DNA of 64,000 nt from Alphaproteobacteria bacterium (GTDB lineage: Bacteria; Pseudomonadota; Alphaproteobacteria; SP197), in contig SHVY01000010.1 of the NCBI GenBank assembly GCA_009694045.1, positions 1-64,000 of the forward strand, given 5' to 3'. This document shows, one piece after another, positions 35,019 to 44,554 of the stretch. A program made the translations under genes and the position numbers. The notes below the pieces were generated by a model, which saw only the letters and a list, made by a program, of their open reading frames with translations, was not told the origin of the DNA and searched no databases. Position 1 is the stretch's first letter. The number at the start of each line of letters is the position of its first letter.

Positions 35019-37733
35019 TTACTGTGTTTCCACGTCGGCCGCGTCGTCCCCGGCGTCCCCGGTGTCCCTGAGGCGGGCAACCGAGATCACCCGCTCGCCC
35101 TCCCGCACTTCGATCACCCGGACGCCCTGGCTGCCGCGACCGACGATACGAATGCCGGCGACGGGGCAGCGGATGAGCTGTCCGCCATCGGTAACCAGCA
35201 CGATCTCGTCGTTGTCCGCCACGGTGAACGCCGCGACGACCCCCCCGTTGCGCGCCGATGTATCGATGTTGATGATGCCCTGCCCGCCGCGGTTGGTAAT
35301 GCGATATTCGTAGGCCGAGGTCCGCTTGCCGTAGCCGCCTTCGGTGACGGCGAGAATGAACTCCTCGCGCCGCTCCAGCTCCGCCATGGCGTCCGGGGGT
35401 ATGGTGGCGACCTCGGGCGCCGGTGTCGCCTCGCCCTCGCCGCGCCGCTTGGCGATGGCCGCGCGCAGGTAGAGGTCGCGCACGTCCGACGACACTTCCG
35501 AATGACCGAGAATCGAGCACGAGATCACCGCGTCGTCCTTGCCCAGGGTGATGCCGCGCACGCCGGACGAGCTGCGGCCCTTGAACACGCGCACGCCCTT
35601 GACGGGGAAACGCACGCACTTGCCGCCCTTCGCAGCGAGCAGGACGTCCTGGTCCGCGCCGCACAGGTTCACCCCGACCAGCCGATCGTCATCGTCCAGC
35701 TTGATGGCGATCTTGCCGTTCGAGGGAACGTTGACGAAGTCGGTCATGAGATTGCGGCGGACGTGCCCCTTAGCGGTGGCGAACATCACCTGCAGGTTCG
35801 TCCAGGCCGCCTCGTCCTCGGGCAGGGGCATGACGGTGGAAATCGTCTCGCCCTCCTCGAGCGGCAGGAGATTGACCAGCGCCTTGCCGCGCGCCTGGGG
35901 CGTGCCCACGGGCAGGATATAGACCTTCACCCGATAGACCTTGCCGTTGGTCGAGAAGAACAGCAGCGGCGCGTGGGTGTTGGCGACGAAGACCTGGCTG
36001 ACGAAATCCTCCTCGCGGGTGGTCATGCCGGAACGGCCCTTGCCGCCACGGCGCTGGGCGCGATAGGCCGAGAGCGGTACCCGCTTGACGTAGCCGGAGT
36101 GGCTGACGGTGATGACCATGTCCTCGCGCTGGATCAGGTCCTCGATATCCTGCGCCACCTCTTCGTCGCGAATCTCGGTGCGGCGCGGGTCGGCGAAGCG
36201 CTCGCGGATCGTGACCAGCTCGTCGCGGACGATCCCCATGAGCCTGGCGCGCGACGCCAGAACCTCGAGGTGGCCCTGGATCTCGGTAGCGAGGTCGCCG
36301 AGCTCGGTGGCGATCTTGTCCTGCTCCAGGGCGGTCAAGCGTTGCAGGCGGAGGTCGAGGATGGCGCGCGCCTGCACTTCGGTCAGTCGGATCGTGCCTT
36401 GCCTGATCGTTTCGGCGGCGATGTCGGCGCCTTCCACCAGCTCGATCAGGGCGACCACCGGCGCGGCCGGCCAATCCCTGGCCATCAGGGCCTCGCGCGC
36501 CGCGGCCGGATCGGCCGATCCGCGGATCAGCGCCACGATCTCGTCAAGATTCGAGACCGCGATTGCGAGTCCGAGCAGGACGTGCGCCCGGTCCCGGCTC
36601 TTGCGCAACAGGAACTTGATACGCCGTGTGACGACGATTTCGCGAAAAGCGATGAAGGCGGCGAGCATGTCCCTGAGGGACATGGTCGTCGGCCGGCCGC
36701 CGTCGAGCGCCACGGCGTTGACGCCGAACGTCGACTCCAGCGGGGTGAAGCGGAAGAGTTGATTCAGCACGATATTGGCCATGGCCTCGCGCTTCAGCTC
36801 GATCACCACCCGCACGCCGGCGCGATTGGATTCGTCGCGCAGCTCGGAGATGCCCTCGATCCGCTTGTCGCGGACCAACTCGGCGATCCGTTCGACCAGC
36901 CGCGCCTTGTTCAATTGGTAGGGGACCTCGGTGACGATGATCGCCTCGCGGTCCTTGCGGATTTCCTCGAAGTGGGTGCGCCCACGCACCGTCAGGGATC
37001 CCCGGCCGCCCTCGTACGCCGCCCGGATTCCGGCCCGCCCCATGATGATGCCACCGGTCGGGAAGTCGGGTCCCGGAATCAGCGCCAGCAGGCGTTCGAG
37101 CTCGATCCCCGGTTCGGCGATCAGTGCGCAGCAGGCATCGATCACCTCGCCCAGGTTGTGGGGTGGAATGTTCGTGGCCATGCCGACGGCGATGCCGCCG
37201 GCGCCGTTGACCAGCAGGTTCGGGAACGTCGCCGGCAGCACGGTCGGTTCGCGCGAGCTGCCGTCGTAGCTGTCGCGGTAATCGACCGTGTCCTGGTCGA
37301 TATCGGCCAACAGGCTTTCGGCCACGTCGTTCAGCCTGGCCTCGGTGTAGCGCTGGGCGGCCGGCGGATCGCCGTCCATCGACCCGAAGTTGCCCTGGCC
37401 GTCGATCAGCCGCAGCCGCATGGCGAAATCCTGGGCCATGCGCACCATGGCGTCGTAGATCGCCGTATCGCCATGGGGGTGGTACTTGCCCATGACATCG
37501 CCCACCACGCGGGCGGACTTGCGATGCGGCTTGTCGGCGGTATAGCCGGCCTCGTGCATGGCGAAGAGGATGCGGCGCTGCACCGGCTTCAGCCCATCGC
37601 GGACATCGGGCAAGGCCCGCGATACGATCACGCTCATGGCGTAATCGAGGTAGGAGCGGCGCATCTCCTCCTCGATCGTAACCGGCTCGATGTCCGATGG
37701 GGTCGGTGGGGTCGGTGGGCGGATTTCGGTCAC
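35019..37733 (-). CDS. gyrA: DNA gyrase subunit A
   Basis: 904-residue gyrase A. The catalytic Tyr lies in [11 protein letters not shown]. The quinolone-determining region reads [19 protein letters not shown]: Thr at the Ser83 position and Asp retained at 87. The C-terminal beta-pinwheel holds the GyrA box QRRGGKGR, the hallmark of gyrase rather than topoisomerase IV. GTG start at 37733 with a weak ribosome site. The N-terminal PPTPPTPSD run is encoded by a GGGTCGGTG repeat. A separate parC is at 45284-47521. Confidence 0.98.
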   Translation of the reverse strand: MTEIRPPTPPTPSDIEPVTIEEEMRRSYLDYAMSVIVSRALPDVRDGLKPVQRRILFAMHEAGYTADKPHRKSARVVGDVMGKYHPHGDTAIYDAMVRMAQDFAMRLRLIDGQGNFGSMDGDPPAAQRYTEARLNDVAESLLADIDQDTVDYRDSYDGSSREPTVLPATFPNLLVNGAGGIAVGMATNIPPHNLGEVIDACCALIAEPGIELERLLALIPGPDFPTGGIIMGRAGIRAAYEGGRGSLTVRGRTHFEEIRKDREAIIVTEVPYQLNKARLVERIAELVRDKRIEGISELRDESNRAGVRVVIELKREAMANIVLNQLFRFTPLESTFGVNAVALDGGRPTTMSLRDMLAAFIAFREIVVTRRIKFLLRKSRDRAHVLLGLAIAVSNLDEIVALIRGSADPAAAREALMARDWPAAPVVALIELVEGADIAAETIRQGTIRLTEVQARAILDLRLQRLTALEQDKIATELGDLATEIQGHLEVLASRARLMGIVRDELVTIRERFADPRRTEIRDEEVAQDIEDLIQREDMVITVSHSGYVKRVPLSAYRAQRRGGKGRSGMTTREEDFVSQVFVANTHAPLLFFSTNGKVYRVKVYILPVGTPQARGKALVNLLPLEEGETISTVMPLPEDEAAWTNLQVMFATAKGHVRRNLMTDFVNVPSNGKIAIKLDDDDRLVGVNLCGADQDVLLAAKGGKCVRFPVKGVRVFKGRSSSGVRGITLGKDDAVISCSILGHSEVSSDVRDLYLRAAIAKRRGEGEATPAPEVATIPPDAMAELERREEFILAVTEGGYGKRTSAYEYRITNRGGQGIINIDTSARNGGVVAAFTVADNDEIVLVTDGGQLIRCPVAGIRIVGRGSQGVRVIEVREGERVISVARLRDTGDAGDDAADVETQ

Positions 37734-37924
37734 GTTTCAGTCCCGGTCGGCCGCAGGTCGGAAGCCGGAACGGCCCACGCTGCAACGCAACATTGAGCCT
37801 ATCAGGTCCCCCGTTCGCGAACAACGCGGGGGATGCCGGACAGCCGAGGAATCGCATGGGGATTCGCGGCCCGGGCGATGGCCCAGGGCTGGCCACGCGC
37901 AGCGCCGTGCGGTAGATCACGGCC

Positions 37925-40285
37925 ATGGTCAGGGTCGCGACGTGGGTTCTGGGGGCGCTGTTCTGCCTGGTCGTCGTGGGGCTGGGAGCGTTCCTGTGGC
38001 TGCGGAGCTCGCTGCCCGATCTTGACGGCACGGTGTCCGTGACCGGCCTTGGCGGCCCGGCCGAGATCGCCCGAGACCGGCACGGGGTGCCCATCATTAC
38101 CGCCGCCGGCTACGACGACGCGATGTTCGCCCTTGGCTTCGTGCACGCCCAGGACCGGCTGTTTCAGATGGACCTGCAGCGCCGCACCGCGGCCGGCACC
38201 CTAGCGGAGCTGCTGGGTGACCGCGCGGTCGCGTTCGACCGGCGGTTGCGACCCCTAGGCCTGGCCGCCGCCGCCCAGTCGAGCTGGGACGCGCAAGACG
38301 CCGCGACGGTGGTGGCCTACACGGCCTATGCGGACGGGGTGAACGCCTTCCTCGCCGGGCACGGCGGCGCCTGGCCCCTGGAGTACGTTCTGCTGCGAGC
38401 CGATCCGGCGCCCTGGCACCCGATCGACTCGATCCTGGTCTTGAAGGCGATGTCGCTGCTGCTGGGGACGAACCTGGAGCGCGAGGTCTTGCGCCTGCAC
38501 CTCGCCGCCCGGTTCACGCCCGGAGAGATCGACGATCTGCTGTCCGGACCCGGCGACCTGCCGCCGCTCGACGAGTTTCCCATCCGGCCGGCGGCCACCG
38601 CCGGGGGAACGGGCGCGGCCGAGCCCGGCGGCTCGAACGGCTGGGTCATCGCCGGCAGTCGAACCGATACGGGCAAGCCAATCCTGGCCAACGATCCGCA
38701 CCTGGGCCTTGGCCTGCCGGGCATCTGGTACCTGGCGCGCATCGAAACCCCGGACACGCGACTGGTCGGCGCGACCCTGCCCGGCCTGCCGGCCCTGGTG
38801 ATCGGGCACAACGGGCATGTCGCCTGGGGTTTCACCAACACCTACGCCGACACCCAGGACCTGTTCATCGAGCGCCTGAACCCGGACAACCCGGAGGAAT
38901 ACTTCGATCCCGATCGCGGTTGGCGGGCGTTCGAGTCGCGACCGGAAACGATCCGGGTTCAGGGCGGCGAGGACATCGCCGTGACGGTGCGGGCGACCCG
39001 GCATGGGCCGGTGGTGTCGGATGCCGACCCCGACCTTCAGGCCCTGATCGGGCCGGGCCGGGTGGCGGCCTTGGCCTGGACCGCCCTGCTTCCCGGCGAT
39101 ACCACGCCTTCGGTCGCCGGGCATCTGGCCGGGGTGGTCGACACGGCCCGGTTCATCGCCGCGGCCAGCCGCTATCTGGGGCCGATCCAGAACATGATGG
39201 TGGCCGACGAGGCGGGGTCCATCGCGGTGATCGCCCCCGGCCTGGTCCCGCTGCGCGCGGCGCGGGACGGACGGGTGCCGGCGCCGGGCTGGACCCGCGC
39301 CGGCGACTGGACGGGCTTCCTGCCGGTGGCGGGGTTGCCCCGGATCGTCGATCCGCCCACGGGACGGATCGTGACCGCCAACGACAATTGGCTACCGGCC
39401 GGGTTCTTGCACCTGATCACCCATGATTGGGCACCATCCTTTCGCGCGCGTCGCATCGCCGGGTTGCTCGACGCCCACCCTGGGTGGTCGCTCGATAGCG
39501 TGACGGCGATGCAACGCGATCGGGTCTCGCTGGCGGCGCGCGAGCTGTTGCCGGTGCTGCGATCGGTCACGCCCCGCACGGAGATCGGACGGCGGGCGCT
39601 CGGGCTGTTGACCTCGTGGGACGGCGCCATGGAGGGGGAGCTGGCCCAGCCGCTGGTCTTCTCCGCCTGGCTGATCGAGGTCTCGCGCCGCCTGATCGCC
39701 GATGAGCTGGGGCCCGAGCTCGCCGCGGGATGGGCGCCCGACCCCGCGTTCCTGGCACGCGCGCTCGCCGGGAGCCCCTGGTGCGACGATCGAACCACCG
39801 CCCTGCCGGAGGACTGCGCCACCATCGCGACCGAAGCCTTCGAAGCGGCCATGGCCGACCTGGCGGCGCGCTACGGCGATGATCCGGCGGGCTGGCGCTG
39901 GGACCGGGCACACCGGGCCCACCACCGGCACCCGATCCTGGGCCGGCTGCCGATCATCGGCGACCTGTTCGTGGTGTCGCAAGGCATCGGCGGCGACCGC
40001 TTCACGATCGACGTATCCGACCTGGGCGGCGATCCCGACGATCCGTTCGGCAGCGGGTTCGGCGCCGGCTTCCGCGGCGTCTACGACCTGGCGGACCTGG
40101 AGCGGTCGCGGTTCGTCATCGCCGTGGGCCAGTCGGGCAATCCGTTCTCGCCGCACCACACGGACCTCGCCGCAGCCTGGCTCGGTAACGAACTCTTTAC
40201 TATACCAGGGGTAATGCCTGGGGAAGACTGGGCCCACAGGCTGTTACTGCTGCCATCGCCTTGCGAGGGTGCGACACCGTGCTGA
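37925..40285 (+). CDS. Penicillin acylase family (Ntn) hydrolase
   Basis: 786-residue Ntn amidohydrolase. A single hydrophobic segment (residues 6-27) is followed by the alpha-domain with AEIARDRHGVPIITA and GFVHAQDRLFQMDLQRR. The autoprocessing site and nucleophile Ser237 are in EPGGSNGWVIAGSRT, preceded by a spacer; NDPHLGLGLPGIWY and LVIGHNGHVAWGFTN are typical. Members cleave beta-lactams, acyl-homoserine lactones or other N-acyl compounds; AHL quorum quenching is possible but unproven. Divergent from gyrA. Confidence 0.92.
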   Translation: MVRVATWVLGALFCLVVVGLGAFLWLRSSLPDLDGTVSVTGLGGPAEIARDRHGVPIITAAGYDDAMFALGFVHAQDRLFQMDLQRRTAAGTLAELLGDRAVAFDRRLRPLGLAAAAQSSWDAQDAATVVAYTAYADGVNAFLAGHGGAWPLEYVLLRADPAPWHPIDSILVLKAMSLLLGTNLEREVLRLHLAARFTPGEIDDLLSGPGDLPPLDEFPIRPAATAGGTGAAEPGGSNGWVIAGSRTDTGKPILANDPHLGLGLPGIWYLARIETPDTRLVGATLPGLPALVIGHNGHVAWGFTNTYADTQDLFIERLNPDNPEEYFDPDRGWRAFESRPETIRVQGGEDIAVTVRATRHGPVVSDADPDLQALIGPGRVAALAWTALLPGDTTPSVAGHLAGVVDTARFIAAASRYLGPIQNMMVADEAGSIAVIAPGLVPLRAARDGRVPAPGWTRAGDWTGFLPVAGLPRIVDPPTGRIVTANDNWLPAGFLHLITHDWAPSFRARRIAGLLDAHPGWSLDSVTAMQRDRVSLAARELLPVLRSVTPRTEIGRRALGLLTSWDGAMEGELAQPLVFSAWLIEVSRRLIADELGPELAAGWAPDPAFLARALAGSPWCDDRTTALPEDCATIATEAFEAAMADLAARYGDDPAGWRWDRAHRAHHRHPILGRLPIIGDLFVVSQGIGGDRFTIDVSDLGGDPDDPFGSGFGAGFRGVYDLADLERSRFVIAVGQSGNPFSPHHTDLAAAWLGNELFTIPGVMPGEDWAHRLLLLPSPCEGATPC

Positions 40286-40295
40286 GTGAAGCGCC

Positions 40296-41114
40296 ATGAG
40301 CACTTACCGCTATCGACCCGGCCGCACCCCGCTGCTGATCAGCATTCCGCATGGCGGCACCAAGCTGCCGGCGGAGGTCGCGGCGAGCATGACGCCGGAG
40401 GCGCTGAACCTGCCCGATACCGACTGGCATGTCGAACACTTGTACGGCTTCGCCGACGAGATAGGCGCCTCGGTCATCGCCGCGAGCCAATCCCGCTACG
40501 TCGTCGACCTCAACCGTCCACCCGACAACAAGGCGCTGTACCCCGGGGTTCGCGGCACCGACCTGGTGCCAACCACGACGTTCGCCGACCAGCCGATCTA
40601 TCTGCCGGGCAAGGAGCCCAACGGGCGCGAGGTCCAGGCCCGGGTCGAGACCGATTGGCTGCCCTATCACGCGCGCGTGGCGCAGGAGCTCGTCTGGCTG
40701 CACGATCGGTTCGGGGTCGCGGTTCTGTGGGACGCGCACTCGATCTGCTCGACGGTGCCGCGCCTGTTCCAGGGCCGCCTGCCCGACTTCAACCTGGGAA
40801 CCAACAACCAGCTGACGGCCGATCCGGCGCTCGGGCGGTCCCTGCTCGCCATAGTGCAGGGCACCAAGCAGTACAGCGCCGTCCTGAACGGGCGCTTCAA
40901 GGGCGGGTACATCACCCGCCACTACGGCCGGCCGGCATCGGGCGTGCACGCGATCCAGCTCGAGCTGTCGCAGGCGACCTACATGGACGAGAGCCATCCC
41001 TACACGTTCCGGCCGGACCTGGCCGCCCGGGTCGCGCCGATCTTGCGCGCCATGCTGCTGTTCCTGATCGACTGGACGCGCAAATCCTCGGTGGGGACAC
41101 GCTTCGCCGGATAG
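40296..41114 (+). CDS. N-formylglutamate amidohydrolase family protein
   Basis: 272-residue FGase-type zinc hydrolase. LLISIPHGGTKLP, VDLNRPPDNKALYPG, WLPYHARV and LWDAHSICSTVPRLFQG, with FKGGYITRHYGRP, are HutG hallmarks. The enzyme releases formate from N-formylglutamate at the end of one histidine degradation route. Other hut genes are absent, so a related N-formyl or N-acyl substrate is possible. Starts ten bases after the acylase gene. Confidence 0.85.
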   Translation: MSTYRYRPGRTPLLISIPHGGTKLPAEVAASMTPEALNLPDTDWHVEHLYGFADEIGASVIAASQSRYVVDLNRPPDNKALYPGVRGTDLVPTTTFADQPIYLPGKEPNGREVQARVETDWLPYHARVAQELVWLHDRFGVAVLWDAHSICSTVPRLFQGRLPDFNLGTNNQLTADPALGRSLLAIVQGTKQYSAVLNGRFKGGYITRHYGRPASGVHAIQLELSQATYMDESHPYTFRPDLAARVAPILRAMLLFLIDWTRKSSVGTRFAG

Positions 41115-41119
41115 CGTAC

Positions 41120-41611
41120 CTACGGGTCCTCGACCAGCCCGCGATACCTGCCGCGGTAATACAGCAGCGGCCTGCCCTCCGGGCGGTAGTGCAGCTCGGT
41201 CACCTCGCCGACGAATATGACGTGATCGCCGCCGTCGTGGCGGATGCGGCGGGCGCAGTCGAACACCGCGAGGGCGTCGGGGAAGATCGGCGAGCCCGAT
41301 TTCGCGGAGACGAAATTCGAGCCGGAGAATTTTTCCGCGAGCGGCGTGGCGAAGGTCGTCGACAGCTCGCGCTGCTCCTCGCCGAGGACGTTGATGGCGA
41401 AGTGATCGCACTCTTCGAACTTCCTGAAACTATGAGCCCGGCGGTTGAGGCTGAACAGCACCCAAGGGGGGCTGAGCGACACCGAACTGAACGAATTGGC
41501 GGTGATGCCCAGGAGCTCGCCATCCGCCGTGCGCGCCGTCACGATCGTGACCCCGGTGGCGAAACAACCGAGCGCTTCGCGGTAGCCTCGCGTATCGACG
41601 TGTCCCGTCAT
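41120..41611 (-). CDS. Flavin reductase-domain protein (NADH:FMN oxidoreductase-like)
   Basis: 163 residues. REALGCFATGVTIVTARTADG, GITANSFSSVSLSPPWVLFSL and CDHFAINVLGEEQREL form the FMN-binding split barrel; LLYYRGRYRGL is the usual C-terminus. Start ATG at 41611. These proteins supply reduced flavin to two-component monooxygenases; no partner oxygenase is adjacent. Confidence 0.9.
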   Translation of the reverse strand: MTGHVDTRGYREALGCFATGVTIVTARTADGELLGITANSFSSVSLSPPWVLFSLNRRAHSFRKFEECDHFAINVLGEEQRELSTTFATPLAEKFSGSNFVSAKSGSPIFPDALAVFDCARRIRHDGGDHVIFVGEVTELHYRPEGRPLLYYRGRYRGLVEDP

Positions 41612-41737
41612 GGCCCAATCCCCGAGTTCGCTCCTCGCGCCCTTTGTATCGGCCGCGGCCGCGCGCGCCAACCCCACAGCTTTACCGTTTGTTCAGGCTA
41701 TTAGGGCCAGCTTGGGGCGGATCGAGGACACCAGCCC

Positions 41738-42670
41738 ATGGCAGCGGCCAACACCATCATCATCATCCGCAAGAAGAAGGGCGGCCACCACGAGGAGCAC
41801 GGCAATACGGCGTGGAAGATCGCCTACGCCGACTTCGTCACGGCCATGATGGCGTTCTTCCTCCTGCTGTGGTTGCTGAACTCGGTGACCGAGGAGCAGA
41901 TGGTCGGCCTGACCAACTACTTCGCGCCGACCAGCGTGAGCTACACGAACAGCGGTTCGGGCGGCGTGCTCGGCAGCACCGACGTGATGAAGGACGGCGC
42001 CATGAAGGATTCGCAAGCCGCCGTCGGCATCCAGCAGGGCGCCATGTCCAACACCGAGGAGGAGATGGAGGACCCGAGCGCGGAGGATAGCGGCCTGCCC
42101 TTCTCCGCCACCGGCTCCGCCGAGGGCGGCGCGGCCTCGGATGCCTACGCGGCTCTCGCGGCCGCCGAGGCCGCCCCGCCGACCAGGCACGATTGCAGAG
42201 CCTCGAGCAGCAGTTGGTCGACGCCCTCCAGTCATCGCCGGAACTCCAGGACCTGGCCAAGCACCTGGTCATGGACATGACCGACGAGGGCCTGCGGATT
42301 CAGATCGTCGACCTGCAGAACCGGTCCCTGTTCGAAAGCGGTAGCGCCCAGCTTACGAACGCGGCCGCGAAACTCCTGCGACAGGTCGCCAACACCATCG
42401 CGGCGGCGCCCAACACCATCGCGGCGGCGCCCAACGACATCAAGGTGAGCGGCCATACGGATGCCACCCCGTACGCCGCCGCCACCGCCCATTCGAACTG
42501 GGAGTTGTCGTCGGACCGCGCCAATGCCAGCCGCCGGGCGCTGATCGCCGTCGGCGTGCCCGAGGCGCGCATCAAGGAGGTGATCGGCCGCGCCGATACC
42601 GAGCCCTTCGACCCCGCCGATCCCCTGGCGCCGGTCAACCGCCGCATCACCATCGTCCTCAAAAATCTCC
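41738..42670 (+). pseudogene. motB: Flagellar motor protein MotB, frameshifted and 3' truncated
   Basis: The N-terminal part is typical MotB: basic cytoplasmic start, EEHGNTAWKIAYADFVTAMM with the proton-binding Asp32, one membrane helix and the plug region. Around 42170-42190 the frame changes; the rest continues in another frame with QSLEQQLVDALQSSPELQDL, LQNRSLFESGSAQL and the OmpA-like peptidoglycan domain KVSGHTDATPY, NRRITIVLK. A 21-base tandem duplication adds seven residues before the OmpA core. At about 42665 similarity stops and FG-GAP sequence begins in another phase. motA and other flagellar genes are not in the window. Confidence 0.8.
42391..42432 (+). repeat. 21-bp perfect tandem duplication in motB
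   Basis: Two exact adjacent copies of AACACCATCGCGGCGGCGCC plus C (42391-42411 and 42412-42432), encoding NTIAAAP twice. Only one copy is expected before the OmpA core. Confidence 0.95.
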
Positions 42671-43884
42671 CGCCGGCGCGGCCTACGTCGTCCTCGGCGG
42701 GGCGGCAGGATTCGGGACCATCAATCTCGACGATATCGCCAACGGCACCGGCGGCTTCAAGATCGTCGACGAGACCGCGTACGACTACGCGGGCGTCTCG
42801 GTCGCCTCGGCGGGAGACGTCGACGGCGACGGGATCGACGACCTCATCATCGGGGCGTACAGAAACGGCGAGGGCGGTGCCACCGCCGGCGCGGCCCATG
42901 TCGTCTTCGGCAAGGGTTCGGGGGTTGCGACTATCGACCTCGACGATGTCGCCGCCGGCACCGGCGGCTTCAAGATCATCGGCGAGAACCCCGGTGACAC
43001 GGCCGGCGCGTCGGTCGCCTCGGCGGGCGATGTGAACGGCGACGGCTTCGACGACCTCATCGTTGGGGCCAGTATCAACGCCGAGGGCGGCGGGTAGCTC
43101 CGGCACCGCCCATGTCGTCTTCGGCAAGAAATCCGGATTAGGGATCGTCAACCTCGACGACGTTGCCCTCGGCACGGGCGGGTTCAAGATCATCGGCGAG
43201 AACGACCAGAGTACCGCCGGGGCATCGGTCGCGTCGGCGGGAGACATCGACGGCGACGGGTTCGACGACCTCGTCATCGGGGCCTATTTCAGCGACGCGG
43301 GCGGGACGTACTCCGGCGCGGCCTACGTCTTGTTCGGGCAAGACTTCACCGGCATCGTCACCCCGGGCACGGCCAGTGACGACAGCCTCGCGGGCTCCAC
43401 CGTCAACGACATCCTGGTCGGCGGCCAGGGCAACGACGTGCTCGACGGCGGTGCCGGCAATGACGTGCTGCGAGGTGCCGCCGGCGACGATGTGCTCGTG
43501 TTCGATGCTGCCGACAAGCTCGTGGTGGATGGCGGTTCCGGCTTCGACACGCTCCGCTTCGGCGCCGCCGGCAAGACCCTGAACCTCACCACCCTCAACG
43601 ACACCGAGCACTACGGCCTCTACACCAGCATCGAGGCCATCGAACTCACGGGCACGGGCAACAACATCCTCAGGCTCGACGATCTGGACCTGTTCCACCT
43701 GTCCGATACGTCGAACACCCTGCGCGTGGATGGCAACGCCGGCGACGCGGTGACCACCACCGACGCCGGCTGGGGCGCGGACTCCCTCGGCACGGGCGAC
43801 TTCATCGGCTACACCATCTACACCAACGGCGAAGCCACCCTGGCCGTCGATACCGACATCACCCGGACCGGCATCCAGGTGTAG
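42665..43884 (+). pseudogene. FG-GAP/RTX repeat protein, 5'-truncated and frameshifted
   Basis: Beginning mid-repeat at SPAGAAYVVLGG, the sequence encodes three FG-GAP (integrin-like) units of about 67 residues, each with GTGGFKI, GASVASAGDV(N)GDGFDDL and AHVVFGK. The calcium motif DVDGDGIDD is clear. A TAG at 43095-43097 ends the first frame; one surplus G in GGCGGCGGGTAGC explains it, since the next frame continues as GSSGTAHVVFGKK. RTX repeats (GGQGNDVLDGGAGNDVLRG) and a 120-residue C-terminal domain follow to 43884. Such proteins are type I-secreted surface or adhesion proteins. The N-terminal portion is missing and motB sequence abuts the break. Confidence 0.8.
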
Positions 43885-43905
43885 TGGCGGGTCTCAGCCC
43901 CCGCC

Positions 43906-43965
43906 CTAGTACCCGATCTCGGAGTTTCGCGGCCTTCGGGCGCGAAGCCCGAGATCGGGTACTAG
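43906..43965. repeat. 60-base near-perfect palindrome (repeat A)
   Basis: Arms CTAGTACCCGATCTCGG and CCGAGATCGGGTACTAG are perfect over 17 bp, with inner TTCGCG/CGCGAA. Lies 22 bases after the FG-GAP stop and may terminate transcription, although no T-run follows. Confidence 0.85.
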
Positions 43966-43976
43966 CTCATGAATCT

Positions 43977-44018
43977 GTACCGATTTCGCGGCTCCGGAAC
44001 TCGCGAAAGTCGGTACTA
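43977..44018. repeat. Related shorter palindrome (repeat B)
   Basis: GTACCGATTTCGCG pairs with CGCGAAAGTCGGTAC (one bulge), then TAG. The TACC-GA-TTTCGCG core matches repeat A, so the two are degenerate copies. It supplies the TAG stop for the minus-strand remnant at 44016-44360. Confidence 0.75.
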
Positions 44019-44360
44019 GGCCGCCATGCCGTCGAAGTTCAGCAGCCGGTCGATGTCGTCCTGGCGGGATGTCTTGGTCTGGCCGTTGATGATGCCGCTC
44101 GCCACGTCGATCAGGGCCCGAACCTCCGCGGCCGTCGCCATGGCGATGCGGTTGAGCTCGTCCGCGCTGTCCTCCGCCGCGGCGTTCAGGACTTCGATCG
44201 CGCCCAGGATGGTGGCGTCGATGGCGGCGACGGTCTCGTCGAACGGTTCGCGGAAGGCCAGCGGCGCGTGGTCGTAGGCCTGGATCGCCAGGTCCCAATC
44301 GGAAAAGTTGCTGTCGCGGAAGTGGTCGGCGTAGCTCTTGGGTCGCCACGGCGCGATGTC
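44016..44360 (-). pseudogene. Unrecognised gene remnant lacking a start codon
   Basis: 114 codons with convincing protein composition: DIAPWRPKSYADHFRDSNFS, DWDLAIQAYDHAPLAFREPF, then amphipathic helices DETVAAIDATILGAIEVLNA, DELNRIAMATAAEVRALIDV, ending DRLLNFDGMAA. I do not recognise it. No ATG, GTG or TTG start exists upstream before a TAG near 44438; the 5' side runs directly into the MITE-like arm at 44362-44420, so the true start has probably been cut off. Both alternate helices and acidic residues suggest a small helical protein. Confidence 0.5.
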
Positions 44361-44361
44361 G

Positions 44362-44420
44362 GTTGAATCAGTCGGATGGACCCCCTCCCCCTGCCCCTCT
44401 CGCGAGGGAAGGGGAAAAAT
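44362..44420. repeat. Solo arm related to the MITE at 60880-61039
   Basis: GGATGGACCCCCTCCCCCTG, then CCCCTCTCGCGAGGGAAGGGG. The same order (GGATGGAA, CCCCTCCCCCT, CCCCTCCCGCG, GGGAGGGG) forms each half of the larger palindrome near 61 kb. Confidence 0.65.
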
Positions 44421-44554
44421 CCACGCGGACCGCCCCTACAAGGGCGCCGCGTATGGTATCGTCTCATTTGCACCGGTGCGCGCCATGGCGCGAGAGAGTC
44501 GATGAGGACACCGTCGGTCACGCCGGAAGCCAGGCGATCTTACGGCCCGGCGCC

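Noticed and set aside
35019-37733. Replication origin near gyrA
   Set aside because: No dnaA, dnaN, recF or gyrB and no cluster of DnaA boxes were seen; gyrA is in a coaD-queA context.
35502-37796. 764-codon plus-strand frame opposite gyrA, and similar long frames opposite parC (45350-47758) and rel (52878-54881)
   Set aside because: They are exact antisense shadows of conserved genes with His/Asp/Gly/Arg-biased composition and no recognisable domain.
44026-44277. Plus-strand 83-codon frame between the palindromes and bpt
   Set aside because: It is Ser/Ala/Arg-rich antisense to the more protein-like minus-strand remnant at 44016-44360.
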